Shown here piece by piece: positions 25,871 through 36,560 of a DNA stretch of 64,000 bases. The notes below the pieces were generated by a model that was not told the origin of the DNA, did no database searches, and saw only the letters and a list, made by a program, of their open reading frames with translations. The DNA lies in assembly GCA_018389105.1 (NCBI GenBank), contig JACATO010001062.1, positions 186,001-250,000 on the forward strand. Direction: 5' to 3'. A program made the position numbers and the translations under genes. This DNA is from Nautilus pompilius. Taxonomy: Eukaryota > Mollusca > Cephalopoda > Nautilida > Nautilidae. Each line of letters starts with the position of its first letter. Position 1 is the first letter of the stretch.

Positions 25871-28800
25871 GTGATATTGCATCATGTATGTTATATACAT
25901 CTACCAGTTGTAATTATTCATTATTTGCGCACATCATGTGTGTGTTTCAATAATTATTTACAATATTGTAAATTAATTATCTGAAGGTAAGATGCTGGTC
26001 ACATTGGACAGTCAGTCAGCTTAGTAAATAATTCTATGATAATAAAATCATTTGTAATTTAACTTTTGATTAAAACATGTAACAAAAATTATAATTTGTG
26101 AGCGAACATACATCATGCGGGAATCATGTCTTTCACCTTTATGCTAGTAAATCTTAAAATAATTATGATTAGTGTAAACACAACAGAGAAAACAAAGTTA
26201 CGGATATTTTTGAGCCAGAATATTTGAAGTACTGCATTTTCCAATTTTAGGCATGCTATCTTGACAATGCAATTAAGACAGCAGCATGTATTGATTTTTA
26301 GAATAAATTTACAACAACACCATGATAATGCTGGAATTTTAAATATAAACTTACAAAAAAAAAAAAAACCAACAGATCTACATGCATGGAATTTAATCGA
26401 TTTGCCAGAAAAATTCAATCATTATAGTCTTCACTGTTGCAAAAAATGTCAGTTCTAAACGTTCTGAAACTAATTTCTAAATACTGTTGTTTATTAATGG
26501 TGTGTAATAGGTAATCTTAGAGCTATAACTTAAAATAAAACACAATATAGCAGTTCTACTTAATGCTGTTTTGCCCTCTTTCTCTGCAAGTTTTCCTATA
26601 GCTAAAAAAACAAAAAAAAATCAAGTTGTCAGGGTCTCTTAGCCAGATTATGTTCATGTATACCGAATCAGCAATGGTATTAAATATAATATGGATGTGG
26701 TCCCTGAAAATTTGACTTCAAATTATTCATGAACAAAGTTCTACCCTGAATTACTTACTACAGCAGCTGTAGTTGATGAAAAGCAGATGGCCACTGATTT
26801 TCATAAATCCTTGTAGCACGAAGCCTCGCCAGACAACCAGAATGGTTTTTAATAATTTACATTTTGCTGGTTGTTTCTTTAAATGCCACCAACTCTTTCA
26901 CTGCCAATGAGGAGTGGGACCTCTTGTGTCACTTGTGCCCATAATCAGCTAAGTTTATTAATGACTACAGAGTAGGTTCACTCAAACTATATACACTAAA
27001 TGGGGTGAAGAATTAGAGAATATATTAATACTGTAATGTTTGGGAATGCGTGCAACAAAATTTGAATCACAAATAAGAGAGTTTACACTTTCTTTGCTCA
27101 TAAACTTGGTAAAAACAAAGCATTTTGTTGTAATAGATGTAATTTCATTTTGAACTATGACCGACCTACTCTCTAATTGTTAATAAAATGCCTGGTATTA
27201 ATCTGTTAAGAATTAATTCCTTTAAAAGAGATGACATTCTTAAAAGAAAACTTCATTTGTACGTGTGTTTATTATTAAGTTTTTTTCTAATGGGCATCTT
27301 TAATCCCAAAACCCAACTTTCTATTTAGGAACTCAAGCACAAAATGTAAAATCTATTTACACTATACTAAATGCATAAAGCTGTTTTCCCTATGTCAGTA
27401 CAATAATGGTTTATCAGAGTAGCCTTAGATACATGCTGCCACAGGACCAGTTGAGAAACGCTGCATAGCTACATACAAAACCTGACTATTGGATATGTAC
27501 TTGACAAACAGCAAGTGGTAAAGCACATTACAGTTAGCATGAAATGAATAGCCGACTTCAGCAGCTGGAAGGCAGTAAACTGATAACTCAATGCTGGAAC
27601 CATAATGTGCGTCAAACACAATATAAACTGATCGTGAAAGAAACGATTAGCTAAGCACTGCACAATACACCTAAAGTAATCTTGTTTGTCTCATCTATAT
27701 TACTTCATGCCACTCTCTCTATTCAGTTAAATACAAATCTTATCCCGGTACGCTATCTAGTTTTACAAAGTAAATGATCTCAAAGAAAAAGAGAGAGAGA
27801 GAGAGAGAAAAAAAAGCTAGATGAGGTTCTTTTTCTCCTAAGAAATAACAATTTTAAAAAATGTAATAAATGGGGCAAGCAGCAGCAAAAGTAGACATCT
27901 ACATCTCATTTAGAGTATACAATCTTTTAATCAATTTGATTATTGAGAAAAAATACATGTCATTATCCAAAACTGCTCAATGTAACTAACAATGACATGT
28001 TACAGCGGAAACAGTCGCAAATTGTTAACCAGAGCTAATGGTCTAAATAACGGTCTGACCAGTTCTAAATAATCCAGAACATAAAAAAAATGTAAAGACC
28101 AAGTTTGTGCCCATGAAGACTTCAGTTTTATTTAGAGTTAACAAAAGAAACTAACAAGTTATCACTTAAAAAGTTGAATAAAATGTTTTACTGAGACGAC
28201 AATAGAATTTTGCCATCTGGATAAAAGGCACAACAATAAAAGGGAGGTAACTGGACACGTGCATTTTCTTTTACAAATTTTTAAAATACATTCTCTGTAG
28301 TGACAGATTTCCATTAAAAAATAAAAAAAAAAAGGAAAAACAAATCCAGAAGCTCTGTGAGAATCCCCAGTTTTCCAGATGTCAGCTAGGAGAAGGATTG
28401 TTGGTTCTACCAAGCACGAAACTAACTTTCCAAAAGCTAATATTAGACAACCATATGCACAACAGGGTGTGGCAACAGATACAACAAAAGAGAATGTGTT
28501 TGCTGGGCTAATTATTCATTAACAAATTTTAGCTAAAAAAAAAAACAAACAGTAAAATTATTGTTTAAAATTTAAATTATAATATATGATAATAAAATAT
28601 TATATTCATAAATTAATAAAACTATTTGTATACCATTATTTTTTAAGCAAAAAAAACTAAACAAATTTTTCTCTTCTCTTTTCCCTGAGACCAGGCATTA
28701 GCCCTAATGGCTGGCTTCTTGCTTAACTGCTAAACTAAACTAAACTAGTTTCTTATTTTCTTTTTAAAACAGACATACATTTTTCTTAGATAATCCATCA

Positions 28801-29582
28801 TAAATTTTAGCGTAATGGAATTCAACTGAAGAAAGCTATGGAAAAAATATCATTTAATGCTTGATAACATTGGTCACTAGTAACCATGCAAAATCAATGT
28901 CTTGTTAATTTTATATCCATATAGTTACATGGAAGGGTTAAATAGTTTCAATATATATGGATTAATTCTTCACTTAGATTAATAATGTCACTTTCTTGAT
29001 ACATTGTTTAGTAAAAAATATATATATATTATTAGCAGGGGGTTGCAATCAATTTGTGTCATAACTCTCACAGCTTCAATCTCTGTTATTTTACAGCAAA
29101 AGCCATTACACAAGATAAATAGCCTTTGAAATGTTTATCAACCATTGGTGTGATTCATCAACTGACTGGTTACATGTACCATGAACTTACAGAATAAATT
29201 AAAATCTATAATAGTATTATAAGAACAATTTAAAAAGTGTTTGGCAATGAGTTAACATAGCATACAAACATGGACACTTATCTTCAATTCAAATATTTTA
29301 TAGTTAAAAAAAAAAAATTCAAAACAGAGGCTAAATTGTCAAATAGAAAAATATTATTCTGCTAAATAATTCTTTTCCGTGTATTCATCTCTAAAATAAA
29401 TTTCATTAACTATTCAAGATGCACACCACCGTGGAAATCTAACTCCTGCTGGTGAGGAAAGGCAACAACAGAAAGATCCAAAGATTCTATTTATTATTTT
29501 TTTGGTTAGTATCTGTGATATGGGACTGCTTGACAGAAAAATGGCCATAACTAAAGTCACTGTTAGAAATTATACTACTCGT
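25871..29582. other. AT-rich sequence without recognisable genes
   Basis: It contains a (GA)9 tract at 27791-27808 and many A/T runs. Short frames at 26113-26458, 27425-27663 and 28162-28413 have no motif support. Confidence 0.55.
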
Positions 29583-30560
29583 TTAATACTTTTTATGACC
29601 GTCCTTTGCTGTAACCACAGCTTGTCAATGCATTTTGCTAGGATAATCAATCCACAGCTGTTCCAAACTTTATGAAGCGCCTTGCAAAGCACACGTCCAT
29701 TTAGTTAGATCCTGTATCCATTCAGTTCAACTAAGATCAGAGTTTCGTAGCCATCTCATGATACTTCTTTCCATGCTAACCCTGTCCTACAAAGCTTTGA
29801 GGCATGTTTAGGATCACTGTACCCTGATGTATGAACTGAAAACCAACAAAATACTGTCCAAAAAGAATTCCATGATGTACAAGGATTTTTCTGTCCATAA
29901 GACCATTAGGTGTAAGCGACTTCCTGATTCCAGTGGCAGACATATAGTTCCAGTACCACCCTCATATTTCATGGCTGAGCATATACAGTTACCAAGAAGT
30001 TTCTCATCTACTCCCTGTTGTACATAGCCTCCTCTTGGTTCCAAAAAATTAATACTTAACTCATTTATCAAAGGTACTTTATGGAAACCCAATGAAGTCC
30101 AGTTTTTATCTTTTTAGAATGAAGTTTTATATGATACTTATGACTTAGCTGTCCTTTAAACCTTGTTGCTGCAGTTTATGCCAGAACAAAGTTTAACTGA
30201 TATTATTTTCCAATCACTAATGTTTACTTTTAAGGTTCTTTCTAGTGTTTTTTTCACAGAAGTTAGTCTCTTCCAACCAACCTAGTGGATTTTTTCCAAT
30301 CTGTGGGAGGAGATTCTTCAGGTTCCATCCAGCACAATACTGGATGCCTTCCAAAATCAAACAAATAGTTATTTCTGTAATTTGTAAGTCTGAACTCTTT
30401 TACAGTCCAGTAAAAGAGAAGCCATACTCTTTGTCCGTTTTGTTAATGTTGATGTTTTTTATTTATTTAACAGTGCATGATGGCATCTCTTCCCCTGATT
30501 TTTGCGATAATTGTACTGTTTGCTACAATAACCACAACTGTAATCCTGTTTTTTGTCAGT
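29583..30560 (-). pseudogene. Tc1-like transposase relic (minus strand)
   Basis: On the minus strand the recognisable end is KDGHKKY followed by TAA at 29583-29585, the usual C-terminus of Tc1 transposases. Upstream are CKALHKVWNSCGLIILAKCI (matching the C-terminal helix region), LRNSDLS (remnant of the SPDLNP block), GFQFIHQGTVILNMPQ (remnant of the catalytic FQQDNDPKH block) and NWTSLGF-STFDK (remnant of the W-x-x-V-L-x-SDES block), in correct order. Several frame changes and stops separate them. The N-terminal DNA-binding part (above about 30250) is too worn to place. It is older than the Tigger copy at 57691 judging by decay. It faces the truncated plus-strand Tc1 at 31330. Confidence 0.7.
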
Positions 30561-31329
30561 TTTTCTGTTAAGAGAACTATGTAATGGTATTTCTGAATAT
30601 CTATCATATCACGCTATTACCTTCAAAAGGTAATCCAAAATTTGTGCAGTAATGTACATTTTCCTTCCTCTCTGTATTTTGGTACGTCCACCAGTGTTAA
30701 GCCAGAATTATCAACGTACTAACCAACGGAATTTCTTTTCCTAATATCAGATCAAATCTATTGGAATTTTTCCTGGGTTTAATGTCAGAATTTTGTTTTC
30801 TAAATCATGCTTTTTGAAATACTAGGTTTTAGTATTTATTCTTTACTTCTAAATCATGATTTTGACTCTATATTTTCCACAACGAAATCATTTTTAATTG
30901 TAATATTAATGTTTTATTTTAATACTTATGACATTCTAAAATTGCCAAAAAAATCACTGTGGAAGTTTTTTCTCTCCGTTTTTCCTTTATCCTAGGAGAA
31001 TACTCAAAGAAAGAAATTAACAATGTAAACACATTTATTATTTCCCAACCCCTGCTGTACAAGCCTGGCAAGTTTCATGTCTCTAGGCCTACCAAAGGTG
31101 CTGATAGCAGGGTCTTAAAAATGCACAAAAAAGAGCGAAAACTTATTTTCGCAAATAAGGGCCAATATTAAAGTCTCCACATCTCAGTGACAAAAAACTA
31201 TAGAGAACTGAAACTTTCAGGGTTCCTGCTTGCCAGATATTTTGCAATTTTTTCTGAGATGGTCACCTGTGGACTTTTCGGAAATTTGACACAGTTGGGC
31301 TGGAATGACCCTTTTGCTTTATTTTCGGA

Positions 31330-31561
31330 TTGAAAATCTGCTGTTGCGTTTGTTATGATTAAATTTCTTAACTGTTCAACTCAAGTTTTAATAGCATCGT
31401 GTCCATATCTGTGATGAAGAACTTAAAATATCTGGACAACTAAATTCCAACTTTGGTTTTTGTGTGTCACACTGGCAAAAAAAAGTCCTCTCTTGGTTCA
31501 ACAACAATAAAATCCATTGGTTTGAAGATTGGCCTGGAAATTCTCCTGATTTAAATCCTTT
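31330..31561 (+). pseudogene. Truncated Tc1-like transposase, C-terminal catalytic part
   Basis: The plus frame CVSHWQKKVLSWFNNNKIHW then FEDWPGNSPDLNP (about 31455-31560) is the segment running from the second catalytic Asp block to the third, with W-P-x-NSPDLNP nearly intact. The frame upstream is eroded. The coding sequence breaks off immediately after SPDLNP at about 31561, where the tRNA-like head of a SINE begins. The final part of the transposase is missing. This is a different copy from the minus-strand Tc1 next to it, because orientation and sequence differ. Confidence 0.75.
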
Positions 31562-31850
31562 GGGGGTTGGCCAATAATTAGACTTCTGTACTGCCAAGGC
31601 TAAGGGGTCAAAGTTCAATTCCTAGTCAGGGTCATCTCAGTTTGGCATATATCCCTGGCAGGATTGCTTCTTGCTTTTCTTCAGTCAGCCAGTCACGTGG
31701 GTGTCCTTTAGACACTAAAATTGGAGAGTTCTAGTAGGGCTTTCTTTGCTGACATTATCCAGCGGATAACTGCAGCACTATGCTCCCAATCAGAGTTGTC
31801 TCCAATGTTGAGATTAGTGTGCGGCACAACAACAAACCAAATTAAGAACA
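31562..31850 (+). mobile_element. tRNA-derived SINE-like element
   Basis: An A-box-like TGGCCAATAATTAGA (31568-31582) is followed about 40 bases later by a B-box-like AGTTCAATTCC (31612-31622), the internal RNA polymerase III promoter of a tRNA. A tRNA-unrelated body follows (GGCATATATCCCTGGCAGGA, GTGTCCTTTAGACAC) and ends near ACAACAACAAACCAAATT at about 31828-31846. Such tripartite elements are copied through RNA by LINE machinery. The A box is one or two bases off consensus, so the copy is probably silent. It abuts the broken Tc1 gene on its left. No target-site duplication could be confirmed. Confidence 0.6.
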
Positions 31851-32146
31851 CATGAGCAGTGATGAGCCAATATGTTGCAGAAAAAAAAAATCATCCAAAG
31901 AATAGGCAAAAGTCATTAATTATTTTCCTACGCTTCCTTAATCATACAAGACATTAGCTGAAAAAGTGACAGGTAGGATGAAAGCAATCACCAAAAAACA
32001 AAAAAATATTGGTCTAAATGTTATTAACATAAAAAAAAATAATACTTTGTAGATTTAACTTATTTTTGTCTTCATGTTAAAAAAAGCATAAATCAATGGA
32101 AATTACTTAGTGGGCTAAAATGACTAGCTGAAGCTGTATATATGTA
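31851..32146. other. AT-rich spacer between SINE-like element and Tigger relic
   Basis: No coding or repeat structure is recognised. It contains several runs of eight to ten A residues. Confidence 0.5.
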
Positions 32147-33825
32147 TAGTAGCATCTCACTATTATAAACCACCATTGGACTTAGGGAAACATTCACTAT
32201 AACAGCTTTTGTTGATTTGCTAAGACGACACAAAAATCACGCTCATAATTTTTTTAAACATTCACATTATAAAACAAATTCTAAAAATCAAACCAAAACA
32301 AAACTATAATTGTATTGATGACTTATTACAAGCAAATATATAATTATATACATGTACAACAACAATATAAAAAAATGTCTGTAGAAAAAATACAAAAGGA
32401 TAAAAAAGTAAAAATTTACATGGGTTTCCTTTTTAAAACAAGCTATAAAATATGGAAGCTGATAAATATCATTACATTAGAGGAAACCAATATAGCTGTT
32501 CATTTTAGCAACCTCCCCCAACTATCCAGTGATGACTGATTAAGGTACATCACTCTTTTCTCTACAACTGTTTTCAATCTTGTCTTCAATGGTTGCCAGA
32601 GATTCTACATAACAATGCAAAGTTTCAATGACTTTAAGACACTCCTGTAGCGAAGAGATAACTGGTTAAAAAGAAGCAACATCCTTTTCACTTGTCTTCT
32701 TTTTACCATACTTAACATACCTGAATAACTATATGATGTCTTCATCGTCCATGGTTGCACAAGTAGAGGCCTGATTTTCTTCATCATCAATTTAATCTAT
32801 CAGACCTTCAAAGATGCCAAGTATCTTACATTCTTCATTAACATTCACAACAAGCATCTTTCATTAAAATCACCTTTAACCCAACTAGCATAATGTCTAA
32901 AATAGTTGGCTGTGTGTTTCTCAATGACATGGTCTCAAGCTTTTTTTTAGTGAAGTGCATGGCTTGAAGAATATCCATTTGAAATTGATGGTTAGCGTCA
33001 ATGCAATCCACCATCATTCTAAGCAGCAATGTATAATACCATGATTTGAAGCAGTAAATTAAGCTTTTGTCCATTGTTTGGAGTACAGATGTTAAATTAG
33101 GAGATAAGTGCGCTGTAACAGCCTTAAGTCCTGAAACTTTTGGAATGAGCCAGGCAGCTATCAACAAACAAAAGCAGTATCTGCTTCTGGTGGTTACACC
33201 CATTTTGTCCACAGGTGACCAATCATCCAAGCCTTTTTTAATGAAATGATAGATGAGAGGAAGAGTTATCACAATTTCAGCATTTGCAGAAACTAGTATC
33301 TTGCTATGGACAAACTGGGAAAACAAACCATTTTAATCAACAATCTAAATGTCTCAGGGGTAGAAACCTCTTACCAGTATTTTTCAACCAAATAAAGATG
33401 GTTTTGTGTGCATCCTCACAACAGACTTTCCCCCCATTGACTGAAACTTAGAACATGACAGTTTTTATGTGCTCCAGCCATCCACTAGAGAAATTTAAAT
33501 CATTAAATCCTAATGTTGTTGTAAATCTGTTAACTTCAGCAGCCAGAAACTGAAGTGTTTCTATCTCTCACTGATTGACACGAGCATTCTAAACCCCCAT
33601 AGTCTGGTATACAAAATCTCTTTTCTATAATAGACATCTCAAAACCTACAATAGCTGACTTAACTTTCATCATGTTAGCCCATTATATTGCAATAGCAAG
33701 ACCACTTGACAAATTTCTGTTTTACAATCTATAAACCATGTAGCACATAACAAAAAATATGCATTCTTATAAGTCAATGCATCTAATGCAAATAAAATTA
33801 TTGTATAAAGGGTGAAGCATTACAA
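32147..33825 (-). mobile_element. Tigger/pogo-like DNA transposon relic
   Basis: The left end reads TAGTAGCATCTCACTATTAT (32147 onward) directly after TA. This resembles pogo/Tigger termini of the CAGT-x-G-x-ACCTC-x-CTAT type. The right end, TATAAAGGGTGAAGCATTAC (33804-33823), is an imperfect inverted match. Between them lies a single decayed transposase on the minus strand. A length near 1.7 kb is shorter than complete Tiggers, which suggests internal deletions. Insertion at TA agrees with the family habit. Confidence 0.6.
32600..33700 (-). pseudogene. Tigger/pogo (CENP-B type) transposase relic
   Basis: Reading the minus strand, a degraded second DNA-binding (Tc5/CENP-B) domain appears at about 33590-33450: IETLQFLAAEVNRF, then LGFNDLNFSSGWLEHIK, like the LG-x-x-FKAS-GWL-RFK motif. 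The catalytic DDE_1 part follows from about 33325. It includes DDWSPVDKMGVTTRSR, a blurred equivalent of LLLDNAPAHP, and LSPNLTSVLQTMDKSLIYCF (about 33100-33041), corresponding to LPPNTTSVLQPMDQGII-x-x-FK. It ends in a segment equivalent to LLDAIH-x-x-x-AW-x-x-V-x-x-x-T-I (about 32990-32860). The catalytic Asp of DNAPGH is not visible. The gene is inactive. Confidence 0.75.
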
Positions 33826-35877
33826 TGATCATTTTACTGGGGTGGAATTCACTACAAAGGCAATTCAAGCTATTAAGATTGTTAAAAGTATGGTTTGCTA
33901 TAATTAAGTAAGACATTATATATACATACACATGCACAGACACAATTAAATTTCAAACTGTACATCCAAAATTGAATTGTATTTTGTTTCTTCATTACTA
34001 TAATGCCTTTAGTTTGCATGTATATTTACATTATTGGTTAGTTTATTTGCTAGATTGATCAATTAAGTAGCCCAACGAGATACTTAATAATCCCAACAAC
34101 AATGATCTCATGACCAAACTATTATATAAATGAATCCATTTATAATAATGGCCTAGAAAATTGCTTAAAGTTATGTTGTTCATTCTCATCTTCCATTATG
34201 TGGTTATGAGATACATTCAAATCACATTTGTATTTCCAATAATGTTTAGTGAGCTATACGAGCATTGAAGAGTTTGCTTCACAAAAACCATCAAAGCTTC
34301 AAATTAACCTACAGGAAATCATTGGTGAAAAAAATATTTAAAAAAAGGGTAAGCTTAAAATGCATAAACAACTTTACAACATAAATAGAGAGAAAAATGC
34401 AATCAGTAATTCTTCCTACTGACTCATTTGTCTAATTAAAAAAAAAAAAAATTCTTTTTACAAGTGTTATTTTCCTTATCACTTATGTAGAACAGAATTG
34501 GTACTTTAAAACATTTTGTTGTAAATTATGAATGTTGGGAAAAAGGCCACATACCAAGCAAGGAAACACTTGGACAAATCATCAAAGTTAAGGGCCAAAA
34601 ACAATTCCTTGAATGGAGTTTTCTTCTTCTATGTTGGTTTGTTCCTCACGAGTTCTCTGTCTCATATACAGTAAGAATGAAATCATAATTAGTCATGCAT
34701 CTATTTATTTCAATGCAATTTTGTTTTGTTTTGTTTTTTTTAATGGGGGCCCCTTTTAATCTCATGAAAAATCTGTCCAAATCAACTGTGGAGAACAGTA
34801 TTTAGCTAGAAATTTCTTTTAAAAATCCAACAGCCTTGGGTTTCAGCAACTGAAAAAGTTTTTGTGTTTTTGATGAGCCCCTTTGTTTGCAGCCTCTCTC
34901 TCACTCTTTCTCTGTCTGTGTGTGTTCAAACAAGAAGTAGACAGTATGGATCTTAATGATGGCCAGTCTTTGATCTTAGATTCAGCAGATCAAATTTATT
35001 TCAATAAGAATTTGCAATGTTTATTCAATATTCACATTACCTCAAGGCGCACTAGTTTTTGGATTTACAGTATAAATATTGCAGAAAAAACATGTGAACA
35101 AAAAAAGCTTCAAATAAAGGCAAATATCCTGAAGTTGTTGTAAACTCACTTAGAGATTAGAAAACTTCTCTATGAACAATAATTCTGTTTCTCTCAATCA
35201 AAAAAATATGCCTATGCATTTTAAAGTATCAGATTCCAAGTTAAGAAATCAGTAGGGAAAGAATTAACCTGATGTCTCAAGCACTGACATTTTAAGATAA
35301 AGCTCTAATTTCTGTAATATGTTGTGCAGTCTCTAACCTTTTTTATTTTCTCTGCATGTGCATCAGTATCATCTGTCAAAATGAAATCTACCCATCACAA
35401 AAATCAAATGCTTGTAAAGTACGAGTTCACCATTGAAAATCAGTTCTTTAAATTGCAACATGTGTCAAGGTCAGGGTTAGAACCTTTTCACTTTTCTTTA
35501 CAATGTTAAGAATTTAAAAAGTTATTTATTATTTAAATCTCTCTGCTAAAAGACATGAAATACAGGTCAGATCAGCTCACTATAAAGAAAAGCCAGTAAA
35601 AAAAAAATTAAAAATCTTATCCACAGTGAGGCCAATGAATAGTAGTACATATTTCTTGGAAATGGTGTGTATTAAGCTTCAACTCTTTGTTGACTGTGTG
35701 ACACTGCTGTTGTTTCAACTGCTCTCTATCTCTTGGGAGGGGGTCTACCTGAAAAAAATCTTATCACTCATTATTTCCAATGATGTCACAAATGCTCACA
35801 CAATAAATTTACCAAACGTTGAGAATACTGGGCTTCGACAACTTAAATGAACGGCAATACCTATCCATGACAAGGCT
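33826..35877. other. AT-rich sequence without recognisable genes
   Basis: Open frames at 34883-35143, 35324-35509 and 35626-35850 have no known motifs. There are many A/T homopolymers. Nothing else is supported. Confidence 0.5.
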
Positions 35878-36560
35878 ATGAACCAAAGTAGACAAAAAGA
35901 GGTGGCTTCTGAATTTGGTGTAACAATACCGTTATTGACTTACTTAGGCAGAAGTAAAGATAGACCAATTCAGTTCATGAAAAAACCTGGTTTGGGGGGG
36001 GGAATCGCAGCACTATTGACTATAGCGATAGCCATTACATTACCAATCTGGATTACTGACATGCTCCATTAAAATAAATTGCGGCAGAAGATCCATGAAT
36101 CATTAGCGAGAATGTATGAACCTGGCCACACTCTGCTTTGCTGATCTACACGCTAGATGTATAGTATTTCACATACACCTAATATCAGCACACCACAAGA
36201 CGAGATTGATGAAGGCTAGAACTCATTAGCAGACTAAAGCCAGGTTCTCTCCTCCAATAACTTTGCCAACGATTGTTTACACGTCTAGTAGAAGCCACAC
36301 CAACACAACACCAACTACAGCATGTTAGAGAAAGGCAATTTTCAGGTTGGCAGGGTTTCTGCTTAGAGCATTGTGTCACATGACCAAAAGATGAAATGAT
36401 TGTGCGGGCTACCTGGATGAGGTCATTAGACCTGTTGTTAATACCATTTATGTATACAGACCAATCCAGAACTGCATCAAGCCTCGGCACAACACATTGC
36501 CACATGACTGAATAAAAAAATCTGGTAAACAGTGAGAGATGCAGCTGCAATGCTGTAGTG
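35878..36560 (+). pseudogene. Tc1-like transposase relic
   Basis: The plus frame at 35878 (SRQKEVASEFGVTIPLLTYL, then DRPIQFMKKPGLGGGIAALL) resembles the Tc1 helix-turn-helix and the GRPR hinge: a short helix with a Val-x-x-x-hydrophobic turn, then a x-RPxSGRP-like stretch. After a poorly preserved gap, the plus frame at about 36385-36510 reads YLDEVIRPVVNTIYVYRPIQ and RHNTLPHD. These match the Tc1 order YL-x-E-I-L-x-P-x-V followed by the QQDNA-x-PH catalytic block. The catalytic residues are mostly lost. Conservation is low, so the family call is moderate. Confidence 0.5.
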
